Shown here piece after piece: positions 6,457 to 14,202 of a DNA stretch of 14,500 nt (positions within the stretch are counted from its first letter, which is position 1; each line of letters opens with the position of its first letter). The translations under genes were made by a program, and so were the position numbers. Location: NCBI GenBank assembly GCA_037131655.1, contig JBAXQP010000033.1, forward strand, positions 1 through 14,500, given 5' to 3'. The notes beneath the pieces were generated by a model that worked only from the letters and a program-made list of their open reading frames with translations, was not told the origin of the DNA and did not search any database. The DNA comes from a bacterium. Its GTDB lineage: Bacteria; Armatimonadota; Fimbriimonadia; Fimbriimonadales; JBAXQP01.

Positions 6457-7470
6457 ATGAAACTAGCATCTGTATCCCGCAGTGCAGCCCTTTTGGTTGC
6501 TCTAATCACCCTTACGGTCGTCGCAATTGCCGAGACCACTATTCCAACTCCGAAGCTTGAATGGAGCGGATATGTTCAAGGAAGATTTACCGATGTTATC
6601 GGTAAAATGCAGGCACCCCCGACCCCGGCTGATACCAACTTTGATGTCAAACGCGCTTATTTGAACCTGCGCGCAACAGTTGGCGATCACTTTGGGGCAA
6701 CCATTCTCGTCACAGGACAGCCGAAAACCATGGTAGTAGAAGCCTTTGTTGATTACATCGACAATCCTTATCAAGCTCGCCTAGGACTCTCGCGCATTAC
6801 CTATGGCTACGAAACAGGTCTTTCCTCAACCAAACTTATCACCCTAGAACGCTCCAAGGCAATCAGCGATCTCGTTTACACGCCATTCCTTTATGATCGC
6901 GGCGCATTTGTTTATTATAAACCGGCAGTTGGATTCAATCTGGCTCTTGCCATCGTCAACGGCAATCCTCCCGATGTCTCAACTGACCCTAACGAAGCGA
7001 AAAATCTCGATGGCCGATTTGGTTATCGCAGCAAGGGATTTGACATTGGCGTATCGGCTTATACAGGGAAGTTGGCCTATAACACAAAGGGAGAGAAGCT
7101 TGACATACCGTTATCGGCGGATCGATTTGGTTTCGATGTCGAATATATAAATGGCCCGATTGTTTTGCTCTCAGAGTTAATCTATGGAGAAGACAGTCAA
7201 TTGGATGGACCGACCATCAAGCGTCAAGGCGGTTATGTCACAGTGGGATATCGCCTTCCAAAATCTAAATTCATGCCTTATCTACGCTATGACTGGTACG
7301 ATCGCGATTTAGATAACAATATTTCAGCCGATGATTTCTCCCGCGTAACGATGGGTGTTAACTGCTACGTTAATACATTTACTCGACTTACGTTGGAATA
7401 TGAAGCGATCAACGATGAAGTAGAATTCGAGCAAGACGGCCGCCTTACCGCCCAAGCTCAAGTAAACTTC
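6457..7470 (+). CDS. outer-membrane beta-barrel porin (OprP/OprO-like)
   Basis: 338 residues from ATG 6457, chosen because GGAG (6447-6450) lies 6 nt upstream; ATG 6445 lies within that SD region. A signal peptide (about residues 1-26, hydrophobic core AALLVALITLTVVAIA) is followed by LEWSGYVQGRFTDV. After it, alternating amphipathic beta-strands typical of phosphate-selective-porin-like proteins run to the end: RAYLNLRATVGDHFGATI, DRGAFVYYKPAVGFNLALAI, GGYVTVGYRLP, MPYLRYDWYD. The final residue is Phe (QAQVNF), the classical signature for barrel insertion by the BAM machinery. It presumably forms a channel for anions or small solutes. Substrate specificity cannot be judged. Its presence is the best evidence that this organism has an outer membrane. 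Confidence 0.87.
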
Positions 7471-7484
7471 TAAGGCTCGATCTT

Positions 7485-7522
7485 CAAGCCTCACCCGCTT
7501 TGCGGGTGAGGCTTGTTTGTTT
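7485..7522 (+). terminator. strong intrinsic terminator after the porin gene
   Basis: CAAGCCTCACCCGC (7485-7498) pairs perfectly with GCGGGTGAGGCTTG (7502-7515), a 14-bp stem around a TTT loop. TTTGTTT follows. Confidence 0.93.
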
Positions 7523-7740
7523 GAAGCAATCTCAAAGTGGGACTTCGCCCCCTTCGTCTCTCAGAGACGTCATTCCGAGCTTGTCGAGGAATCTTCCTGG
7601 AAGCCTAGCGGTTAAAACCGCCAAGTAAGTATTAAGTTGAACCTAAGACTGACTGCTCTTCGATACGGCACGCACGCCTACTCAGAGTTAGAAAGTTATT
7701 TTAAAAGAAAGAGACTTTGGAGCCAGCAAGACGTCTGAGC
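7523..7740. repeat. intergenic repeat-like DNA with REP-like and palindromic pieces
   Basis: No gene is seen. The segment holds ATTCC (7572-7576)/GGAAT (7588-7592) around GAGCTTGTCGA, a REP-like phrase seen scattered in many bacterial genomes; that is recollection, not a search result. It also holds the perfect 14-bp palindrome GCGGTTAAAACCGC (7608-7621). The segment 7658-7685 matches 412-439 at 21 of 28 positions. The start of the next gene is preceded by AAGGAGAT (7743-7750). Confidence 0.45.
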
Positions 7741-7756
7741 TACAAGGAGATAGTCT

Positions 7757-9490
7757 ATGAACAAGACGATTGAATTCGAAATACTTCGAAGTGCGCCTTG
7801 TGGCGTGGTATTGACGGGTGGAAAATGCGCTGAAAAGGTGGAACTCATTCGGCAATGGAAAGGCGAGTTCTGCAAATCGAAATTGATCAACAGAGGAGCC
7901 ACCCCTGCTCGGATTAATCGGGTCGTGCTCTTCCAAATTGCCCACAACCTCCCAGGAGCAACTTGTCTTTACGGCGAAGGCTTCCAGATGCTTTCACAAA
8001 CTGGCGGGACGCTAGAAAAACCAGCGGATATCGGCACTCATACCGACCGCGACCACATTCGCCTTCCAGCGCCTGCGAATATAACTGTTGTCTATGGATT
8101 GCTCACCCTTTCTCCTCCAAATGCCGACCACATCCTGATGGCCTTCACTTCCTGCCGCCGATTTTCAGGGGCATTTCATATTCTTAAAGGCTCTATTGAA
8201 GTTGTTATCGATACCGAAGACCTTGTCCTTGAACCCGGAGAATGCTGGCAACTTGAAGAGTTTATGTTCAAAGCCGGAACGGATAAGAATGCCCTGCTCA
8301 CTGAATTAGCCGACCGCATCGCTGTTTACCATCCGCCACTACGGTCTGAAGCTGTTCCAACCGGTTGGTGTTCGTGGTATTGCTTTGGACCCGAAGTAAC
8401 GTCCGAACAAGTTATCGATAACTGTGATTTCATTTCGTCCCAATTACCTGCGCTCAAATATGTGCAAATCGATGACGGCTATCAACCGGCAATGGGCGAT
8501 TGGTTGGAAACGGGTCCGGCATTCGGAGGAGGTGTGCAGACTGTCCTCAAGCATATTCGAGAACATGGATGTGAACCCGCCATCTGGGTCGCTCCTTTTA
8601 TTGCAGAAGAAAGTTCATGCGTCTTTCAGAATCACCCTGATTGGTTTTTTAAAGATAGTAACGGCAAACCGCTTCGTTCCGATTTAGTGACATACGGAGG
8701 TTGGCGGCGAGGTCCCTGGTATTCGCTTGATGGATCTCACCCTGAAGTTCAAAAGCACCTTGAGAGCACCTTCCGTACGATGCGCGAGATATGGGGCTGC
8801 ACCTATTTTAAGCTCGATGCTCAAGTTTGGGGAGCCTTACATTGCGGTAAGTTTTTCGATCCAAAATCCACTCGCGTTCAAGCCTATCGCCAGGGAATGG
8901 AGGCCATTTTGCGCGGTACTGGAGACAGCTTTATCCTTGGATGCAATCATCCGCTGTGGCCTTCATTTGGGCTTTATCACGGAGCGCGAACCTCCAATGA
9001 TATTTACCGCGATTGGTATTGGGTTTCCCATGTAGCGAAAGAAACTTTTCATCGCAACTGGCAGAATGGTCAGTTCTGGTGGAATGATCCTGATTGCTTC
9101 CTCCTAACCGGTGACCTTCCGGATAATGAGTTCCAATTCCACTTAACAGCTACCTACGCATCTGGAGGAATGCTGCTCTCGGGTGATGATCTTACCAAAC
9201 TCACTCCTAAACAACTTGGAACACTTCGCAAGCTAATTCCACCCACCGGCATCAGCGCACAATTTACGGACGATACCTTCCGGATTGGCTTTATACCTCT
9301 TCCCGATAAGCTCATGATATGCCTCTTCAACTGGAGTGAAGAGCCGCAATCGCTCTCTGTCTGCTTGCCATATCCTTGCAGAATTACAGACTTTTGGACA
9401 GATGAGTGGACTGGCTATCATGAGGAAGAGTGCAAAGTCGAAAACATGCCCCCGCATTCGGCAATGCTATTAACCTGCGTTCGAGATTAA
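7757..9490 (+). CDS. alpha-galactosidase, GH36-like
   Basis: 577 residues. AAGGAGAT at 7743-7750 supports ATG 7757. An N-terminal beta-rich domain (about 1-195) precedes a (beta/alpha)8 barrel. The barrel is marked by PTGWCSWY (201-208), VQIDDGYQ (236-243) and PAIWVAPF (274-281). The nucleophile is Asp354 in YFKLD; GH36 and GH27 enzymes use a K-x-D here. ARTSND with Asp415 occupies the acid/base position equivalent to the R-x-x-x-D motif of GH36. SGGMLLSGDD (469-478) and a C-terminal beta-sandwich complete the fold. It would hydrolyse terminal alpha-galactosides (melibiose, raffinose or galactomannan side chains). No signal peptide is seen, so it probably acts on imported oligosaccharides in the cytoplasm. 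It is somewhat short for GH36 (often about 700 residues). No sugar transporter or LacI-type regulator is adjacent. Confidence 0.88.
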   Translation: MNKTIEFEILRSAPCGVVLTGGKCAEKVELIRQWKGEFCKSKLINRGATPARINRVVLFQIAHNLPGATCLYGEGFQMLSQTGGTLEKPADIGTHTDRDHIRLPAPANITVVYGLLTLSPPNADHILMAFTSCRRFSGAFHILKGSIEVVIDTEDLVLEPGECWQLEEFMFKAGTDKNALLTELADRIAVYHPPLRSEAVPTGWCSWYCFGPEVTSEQVIDNCDFISSQLPALKYVQIDDGYQPAMGDWLETGPAFGGGVQTVLKHIREHGCEPAIWVAPFIAEESSCVFQNHPDWFFKDSNGKPLRSDLVTYGGWRRGPWYSLDGSHPEVQKHLESTFRTMREIWGCTYFKLDAQVWGALHCGKFFDPKSTRVQAYRQGMEAILRGTGDSFILGCNHPLWPSFGLYHGARTSNDIYRDWYWVSHVAKETFHRNWQNGQFWWNDPDCFLLTGDLPDNEFQFHLTATYASGGMLLSGDDLTKLTPKQLGTLRKLIPPTGISAQFTDDTFRIGFIPLPDKLMICLFNWSEEPQSLSVCLPYPCRITDFWTDEWTGYHEEECKVENMPPHSAMLLTCVRD

Positions 9491-9491
9491 G

Positions 9492-9506
9492 AAAAGCAAA
9501 GCTTTT
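9492..9506. terminator. small dyad between convergent genes (weak terminator candidate)
   Basis: AAAAGC (9492-9497), AAA, GCTTTT (9501-9506) is a perfect but AT-rich six-base dyad in the 30-nt gap between the galactosidase stop and the sigma factor stop. It could be a weak bidirectional terminator. No stronger structure fits in the gap. Confidence 0.35.
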
Positions 9507-9520
9507 GTTATCCGCACAAA

Positions 9521-10156
9521 TCAATCCTTGAGTAACATCCCTATTTTTCTCTTCACCCTTTGCAACGCATTATCAACTGACTTTGCATGGCAATGAAGCT
9601 CCTGACTGATTTCAAGATAAGACATGCCTTCCAAATAGCTTAATAGCACATGTGATTCCAGATCACTCAATGCATGCTTAACAGCTTCGTGAAGATTTGG
9701 TGGGAGCTTGCGGCCAATCAGGGAGTTCTCCGGGTTTGAACCGGCCAGATCCGGAAGCACATCTAGGAGCGAACTGTCGTTTCCCTCGCCAAGCAGTGAT
9801 GCATTAAGAGAAACATAAGTGTTTAGGGGGATGTGTTTTTGGCGAGTAGCTGCATTAACTGCCGTAATAATCTGTCGAGTCACACACAACTCGGCGAAAG
9901 GACGAAACTTAGAAAGGCGCTCGCAGCGGAAATCTCTTATTGCCTTATATAGCCCAATCATCCCTTCTTGAATTACATCATCATGATCTGCGCCAATTAA
10001 GTAGTAAGTGCGTGCCTTGTTTACCACCAGAAACCGATAACGGGTCATTAAATACTCGGCAGCCCGCTGGCTGCCGTGGTTAGCAAAGCGAACAACTTCT
10101 TCATCCTGAAAACGGGCAAAGCAGATAGTTTCATCCTGTCGACAGCTTAACCCCAT
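9521..10156 (-). CDS. sigH: RNA polymerase sigma factor SigH (Spo0H-like)
   Basis: 211 residues, close to the Bacillus SigH length. Sequence similarity is visible without computation: YYLIGADHDDVIQEGMIGLY (51-70) matches the region 2 sequence I recall for Bacillus SigH almost residue for residue. FAELCVTRQIITAV (87-100) and ATRQKHIPLN (103-112) do the same, as does the region 4 motif SVDNALQRVKRK (193-204). It directs RNA polymerase to a specific promoter class, in Firmicutes the transition-state and early sporulation genes. Here sporulation is not implied: the neighbours are housekeeping and an outer-membrane porin is present. GGAG about 9 nt before the ATG supports the start. It is divergent from hpt. 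Confidence 0.95.
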   Translation of the reverse strand: MGLSCRQDETICFARFQDEEVVRFANHGSQRAAEYLMTRYRFLVVNKARTYYLIGADHDDVIQEGMIGLYKAIRDFRCERLSKFRPFAELCVTRQIITAVNAATRQKHIPLNTYVSLNASLLGEGNDSSLLDVLPDLAGSNPENSLIGRKLPPNLHEAVKHALSDLESHVLLSYLEGMSYLEISQELHCHAKSVDNALQRVKRKIGMLLKD

Positions 10157-10243
10157 TCTTTTTTCTCCATCTGGTGGTCCTGGCGGATTACTTTATGCAA
10201 TCTTGAGCAAAATCGCGCCCATATAACCGTGCGTGCTAGATTT

Positions 10244-10273
10244 AGTTTAAAGGAAAGTGTATCTACCTGTCAA
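10244..10273 (-). promoter_or_regulatory. putative sigH promoter
   Basis: On the minus strand, TTGACA (10273-10268) is a perfect -35. The hexamer TAAACT (10249-10244) lies 18 nt downstream, and TTTAAA at 16 nt spacing is an equal alternative. Transcription would begin about 80 nt before the sigH ATG. Confidence 0.5.
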
Positions 10274-10296
10274 TAGTCCCTAAGTTCTTTATAACG

Positions 10297-10313
10297 CATT
10301 TTTCTGAAAAATG
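10297..10313. promoter_or_regulatory. perfect dyad between sigH and hpt (possible operator)
   Basis: CATTTTT (10297-10303), CTG, AAAAATG (10307-10313). The AT-rich palindrome sits about 24 nt upstream of the sigH -35, on the hpt side. It could be a regulator site shared by the divergent genes. Its last three bases are the ATG at 10311, which is therefore not a convincing hpt start. Confidence 0.35.
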
Positions 10314-10361
10314 TTACAGTCATGCAGGAATTTTCTGTTTTATATAGAATATGCTTCTCTT

Positions 10362-10910
10362 ATGATGCCATTTGGTAGTGATATAGCCGAGATACTTATC
10401 TCAGAGAAAGATTTACAGAAGCGAGTCAGACAACTTGGCCGGCAAATTTCAAAGGATTATGCGGAGATGAATCCCTATTTGATCTCAGTGCTTAAAGGCG
10501 GCCTCTATTTTTTGGCAGATCTGACCCGAACCCTTACTATCCCCCACTCGATAGATTTCCTCGCCATTTCAAGCTATGGACCCTCTTCGAAAAGCGGTGA
10601 AGTGCGAATCACCAAAGACCTGGATGAGAGTATCGCCGGCAGGCATGTGTTGATTGTCGAGGACATAGTCGATACAGGGCTAACGCTAAGTTATATCTCC
10701 CGCAACTTGGAACGCCGTTCCCCAGCTAGTCTGACTATTTGTACATTTTTGGATCGCCCTTATCGGCGTATTGCCGATGTGCCCATTAAGTACAAGGGGT
10801 TCGATGTGCCCGATAAGTATCTTGTGGGTTATGGGCTGGATTGGCGCCAGAAGTTTAGGAACCTTCCCTATCTGGGCATTCTGAAATCCGACAAGATCGA
10901 GGAAGTGTAG
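10362..10910 (+). CDS. hpt: hypoxanthine phosphoribosyltransferase
   Basis: Salvages hypoxanthine (and often guanine) to IMP/GMP using PRPP in the cytoplasm. From ATG 10362 the protein has 182 residues, the usual bacterial Hpt length. Family landmarks are DIAEILISEKDLQKRVRQLG at the N-terminus, ISVLKGGLYFLADL (PPi loop), DFLAISSYG, the PRPP signature VLIVEDIVDTGLT, and GFDVPDKYLVGYGLD near the C-terminus (purine-binding region). The ORF is open from ATG 10311, but those 17 residues (MLQSCRNFLFYIEYASL) do not fit the family, so the start is set at 10362. No SD precedes it. A TATGCT hexamer (10350-10355) lies 6 nt upstream, so a leaderless start is possible. In many bacteria hpt lies next to tilS/ftsH; that is not the case here. 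Confidence 0.93.
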   Translation: MMPFGSDIAEILISEKDLQKRVRQLGRQISKDYAEMNPYLISVLKGGLYFLADLTRTLTIPHSIDFLAISSYGPSSKSGEVRITKDLDESIAGRHVLIVEDIVDTGLTLSYISRNLERRSPASLTICTFLDRPYRRIADVPIKYKGFDVPDKYLVGYGLDWRQKFRNLPYLGILKSDKIEEV

Positions 10911-10916
10911 TAGTAG

Positions 10917-12302
10917 CTATTCTTTTTCCTGCAGACCTTCTGCAATCTGGTCCAGCAGTTTATAAGCCCCTTCCTTGTCATCCGGCTTCAAAATGCCTTC
11001 GATTATTGCATCGGTGAGAGCGTCCTTAAAGTATCCTACCTTGGGACCTTCTATAAGGTGAAGATGCTCCATAATCTCTTCACCTGAAAGGGGGCTGACC
11101 GCTTTTGTGACATCGAAATCCGCCCTGACTTTAGCGACTCGTTCTTCCAGCGATTCAAAATCAGGACCTCCTAAATCTTCCCTACGGGCTTTCGCGTCGG
11201 CTTTGCAGAGATCGAGCATAGGTTCAAACAGATCGCCCACATCACGCACCAGTCGGCGCATCGCGGCATTATTCCATGAGGGATCGTATCCGCCAACCCT
11301 CATGTGGAGCCGTACCATATCAGCTATCTCCGCAATTTGAGAATTCGGGAATTTCAACCGCTGAAGTACCTCACGAGTGATATCGGCGCCAATGACCTCG
11401 TGGTTGTAAAAATGAACTCGCTCATTCGCATCTTGGCTATAGGTGAGGGGTTTGCCTACATCATGAAAGAGAAGCGCGATGCGAGTTTCCGTGCTTGTAT
11501 TCGGATTTAATACATCCAGCGCAGCCATGGTATGATCCCATACGTCGTAAATGTGATAGTCATTCTGAGCCATCCCACGCATCGCCGTCAATTCAGGGGC
11601 GAATTGCTGAAGCAGCCCAGTCTCGAACAGCATAGCTATTCCTTTGGTGCAATTGGGCAAGGCCATTATTTTAATGAATTCATCTCGAATGCGCTCTTCG
11701 CTGATTATCTCCAACCGAGACGCCGTTTCTTTGATCGCTTCATAGCATTCGGGAACTATAATAAAATTAAGTTTGACGGCAAAACGGATGGCTCGAAGCA
11801 TCCTTAAAGGATCGTCCGAGAAAGTTGCTATCGGATCGAGGGGTGTGCGGAGCACTCCCTTCGATAGGTCAAGTATTCCCACCTGAAGCGGATCGATAAG
11901 TTCGTTGGTGTGCAAATTCCGCATGAGGGTATTTATTGTGAAGTCACGCCTTCGAGCATCATCGGCAAGTGTGGCGGGGACAACATCAGGATGGCGGCTT
12001 TCACTTTGATAGCTTTCTCTGCGAGCGGTGACCAGTTCGACTGGTACCCCGTCGATGCTAACCATCGCCGTTCCAAACCGAGGATACACTACTGGTGTAT
12101 GATCACAAATTCGTTGGCGGTAAAGAAAATGAGCCAACTCCAGCGCATCTCCTTCGAGAACGATATCGAGGTCTTCCGGAACGGGTAACTTAAGCAGTTG
12201 GTCTCGCACATACCCGCCAACGAGGAATAACCGGCTCTCATATTCCGAACCGATAGTCGCCTGTCGCAGCAAATCTAACGTAGTTTCAGTTGCGCTCCTC
12301 AT
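10917..12302 (-). CDS. cca: CCA tRNA nucleotidyltransferase / poly(A) polymerase family, with HD domain
   Basis: Adds the 3'-CCA (or CC or A) to tRNAs. From ATG 12302 the protein has 461 residues. The class II nucleotidyltransferase head has FLVGGYVRD and EDLDIV, supplying the two catalytic Asp (D44 and D46 in this numbering). RRRDFTINTLM and DDPLRMLRAIRFA (template-type motifs) follow, then an HD-superfamily domain beginning DVWDHTMAAL and LLFHDVGKPLTY. Whether it is a full CCA-adding enzyme or a CC- or A-specialist cannot be told by eye. The frame is open upstream to GTG 12338. However, a perfect TATAAT (12315-12310) sits 7 nt before ATG 12302 and GTG falls in the -35, so I choose ATG and a leaderless transcript. 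It could also be read from the LolA-like gene upstream, whose stop is 57 nt away. Confidence 0.92.
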   Translation of the reverse strand: MRSATETTLDLLRQATIGSEYESRLFLVGGYVRDQLLKLPVPEDLDIVLEGDALELAHFLYRQRICDHTPVVYPRFGTAMVSIDGVPVELVTARRESYQSESRHPDVVPATLADDARRRDFTINTLMRNLHTNELIDPLQVGILDLSKGVLRTPLDPIATFSDDPLRMLRAIRFAVKLNFIIVPECYEAIKETASRLEIISEERIRDEFIKIMALPNCTKGIAMLFETGLLQQFAPELTAMRGMAQNDYHIYDVWDHTMAALDVLNPNTSTETRIALLFHDVGKPLTYSQDANERVHFYNHEVIGADITREVLQRLKFPNSQIAEIADMVRLHMRVGGYDPSWNNAAMRRLVRDVGDLFEPMLDLCKADAKARREDLGGPDFESLEERVAKVRADFDVTKAVSPLSGEEIMEHLHLIEGPKVGYFKDALTDAIIEGILKPDDKEGAYKLLDQIAEGLQEKE

Positions 12303-12309
12303 GCCGGGG

Positions 12310-12338
12310 ATTATATCCGATTTGGGAGTATATATCAC
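12310..12338 (-). promoter_or_regulatory. promoter giving a likely leaderless cca mRNA
   Basis: On the minus strand: GTGATA (12338-12333; four of six), a 17-nt spacer, TATAAT (12315-12310; perfect), CCCCGGC, then ATG at 12302. Transcription would begin at the start codon. Its -35 abuts the dispersed 15-mer ACTCAGGGAAGCGGA (12337-12351). Confidence 0.6.
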
Positions 12339-12359
12339 TCAGGGAAGCGGAAAGGAAGC

Positions 12360-13208
12360 TCAATAGACAAACTTAGCTCCATCGGGCGGGGATTTTTTGA
12401 ATAACTTTTCGCTAGGAGTAGCATCGAAATCGAAGTCAACATCGAAATTTCCGCGGAACTTCAGGCTTAATGAATTATAGGTATAGCTGACCACCATATT
12501 CTTAGGCAAACCGGTTTTTTCATCCATACTGAATTCATATCGCTCGAGTGGCTTGTCGGTATCGGCATCCAGCTTTGAAGTGGGTGAAAGCTTGGCTCGC
12601 AGTTTAATATACTTCTTGCCGTCAATCTCTTCCTTCCCATCATTTTCAAGCTGCATCCCCCGAAACCAATGCCAATCACCGCGAAGCCCCCTTAGGACAA
12701 AACCAATATCGCCGGGAAGCATAGCTTGCAACTGAGAGAGAAACTCCTCACGATCTTTGGAAGCATCTACTTGGGAAAGTTCATTCGATGCCTCTCGATA
12801 GTACCAAAGCGTTAAACCGTCTGAAACAATCTCCCTGCGCACCCGCTTTTCGCCAAAAAGCTCAGTCAAGTCGGCATGAATCTTGTTTGGAGCTTGGAAT
12901 GCTAAGAATAGGGAATAAATTAAAGGCTCAGAACCCTCTGTTGAGTATTGATATGAACCTTTGAGGTCGAGAGTAACCGTATTGGTTGCCCGACAAGCAG
13001 TCTGCATCCGGTTTACAGTACGCTCAACCCATTCACGATAAGCTTCTGCCTTTTGCTTTAACTCCAGTTCTTCCTTAGGTTGCTTCTTTTGCTCATCATG
13101 TGAAACTGCAGGGATTTCAGGCTTATCGACAACCTGATCTTTAGCGTACACATAAGTCGCCTGTAAAGCTAACACCGCTATTAATATCCAACACTTAGGC
13201 AGATGCAT
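12360..13208 (-). CDS. exported LolA-like / outer-membrane lipoprotein-sorting-type protein
   Basis: 282 residues. AGGAG five bases before ATG 13208 fixes the start. A signal peptide (MHLPKCWILIAVLALQATYVYA) is followed by a charged, probably coiled segment (about 24-70, Lys/Glu/Gln-rich). A beta-rich domain then has the pattern of LolA/LolB-fold proteins: 'LDLKGSYQYST...YSLFLAFQAPNKIHADL', 'IVSDGLTLWYYREASNEL', 'YEFSMDEKTGLPKNMVVSY' and a C-terminal 'FKKSPPDGAKFV'. Such DUF2092/LolA-like proteins bind lipid acyl chains in the periplasm. The early Cys6 lies before the hydrophobic core, so it is not a lipobox. It may share transcription with cca downstream. Family assignment rests on pattern only. 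Confidence 0.7.
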   Translation of the reverse strand: MHLPKCWILIAVLALQATYVYAKDQVVDKPEIPAVSHDEQKKQPKEELELKQKAEAYREWVERTVNRMQTACRATNTVTLDLKGSYQYSTEGSEPLIYSLFLAFQAPNKIHADLTELFGEKRVRREIVSDGLTLWYYREASNELSQVDASKDREEFLSQLQAMLPGDIGFVLRGLRGDWHWFRGMQLENDGKEEIDGKKYIKLRAKLSPTSKLDADTDKPLERYEFSMDEKTGLPKNMVVSYTYNSLSLKFRGNFDVDFDFDATPSEKLFKKSPPDGAKFVY

Positions 13209-13267
13209 TCTTTCTCCTAACTCCTTAGACGGTATTCCATATCGTAATGTTCGTCATAATAGATAGA

Positions 13268-14134
13268 ATGAAGCAAGGACGTATTGTTATACCGCAGTCT
13301 GAGTTTGATATTGGCCTCTGCGTGTTGAGTGGACAGACGTTTCGATGGGAGCAGGTCGGAAACTCATGGGTTGGAATGACAGGTCGTGATATAGTACGCC
13401 TCGAACGTTTCGACGATGAAGTTGCCTATGAAACAACTGGCGATTTCGAGGCTATTCATTCCTTTTTTCGCTTCGATGCCAACCTTGAGACTATCCGAAG
13501 TATGATTTTGGAAGAAGATCCAAGTTTGGAAAGCAGGATGAAACGGTTTAGCGGTCTGAGAGTGCTGCGCTGGCCTAATGCGGAAGAATGCCTCTTCAGC
13601 TTTGCCTGTACTTCAAATAACAATATCCCCCGCATCATAGGCATGATTAAGCGCCTGTGCGATCGTTATGGCGAAACAATAGTCCAATTGAATGGAATGT
13701 CATTCCACACCTTTCCGAGCGCAGAAACCATCCTTGAGACCCCAGAGGATGCCCTAAGAGGTATTGGCTTCGGTTATCGAGCACGGGTTATTAGGAACAT
13801 TGCCTCAGAACTACTGAAGCGCGGGAATAAATGGCTAGAGAGCTTAAAGAAGTTGCCATATAAAGAGGCTCACGCGGAGTTGATCACTCTTCCTGGCGTT
13901 GGGCCAAAGATTGCGGATTGCGTCTGTCTATTCGGCCTCGACCATTTAGAAGCCGTCCCTATCGATACTCACTTATGGCAAGCTGTCAGCTCATGGCATC
14001 TTCCTGAGTTAAAAGGCAAATCCCTCACCGACCTACGCTACCGACAAGTCGGCGATTACATCCGCTCCCGTTTCGGCGACCGAGCAGGGTGGGCTCACCA
14101 ATACCTCTTCTATGCCCATTTAAAAGGTGAATAA
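13268..14134 (+). CDS. ogg: 8-oxoguanine DNA glycosylase/AP lyase, OGG1 type
   Basis: Removes 8-oxoguanine opposite C and nicks the abasic site in base excision repair. From ATG 13268 the protein has 288 residues; ATG 13247 would add MFVIIDR. The OGG_N domain has FDIGLCVLSGQTFRWEQ. The central region has CTSNNNIPRIIGMIKRLC, like the SNNN block of eukaryotic OGG1. The helix-hairpin-helix LPGVGPKIADCVCL carries the catalytic Lys (221 counted from 13247) and the Cys that stacks on 8-oxoG in OGG1. PIDTHLW carries the conserved catalytic Asp (240). A Phe in YLFYAHL matches the base-stacking Phe of OGG1. No SD precedes either ATG. CATAAT (13255-13260) lies 7 nt before 13268, so a leaderless start is possible. 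Divergent from the LolA-like gene. Confidence 0.93.
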   Translation: MKQGRIVIPQSEFDIGLCVLSGQTFRWEQVGNSWVGMTGRDIVRLERFDDEVAYETTGDFEAIHSFFRFDANLETIRSMILEEDPSLESRMKRFSGLRVLRWPNAEECLFSFACTSNNNIPRIIGMIKRLCDRYGETIVQLNGMSFHTFPSAETILETPEDALRGIGFGYRARVIRNIASELLKRGNKWLESLKKLPYKEAHAELITLPGVGPKIADCVCLFGLDHLEAVPIDTHLWQAVSSWHLPELKGKSLTDLRYRQVGDYIRSRFGDRAGWAHQYLFYAHLKGE

Positions 14135-14202
14135 AAAAAGAAGGATTATCGAACGGAGACAGCTAATAGTAATAGGTGGAAAGCGAGAGACACGGATTTT
14201 CT

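Noticed and set aside
7688..7947. Two overlapping minus-strand frames of about 84 codons before and within the galactosidase start
   Set aside because: They are antisense to a well-marked start (AAGGAGAT, ATG 7757), and the two frames differ in register without either looking like a real protein.
11107..12188. Several plus-strand frames of 68-92 codons
   Set aside because: All are shadows of the cca gene, whose catalytic and HD motifs run through the region.
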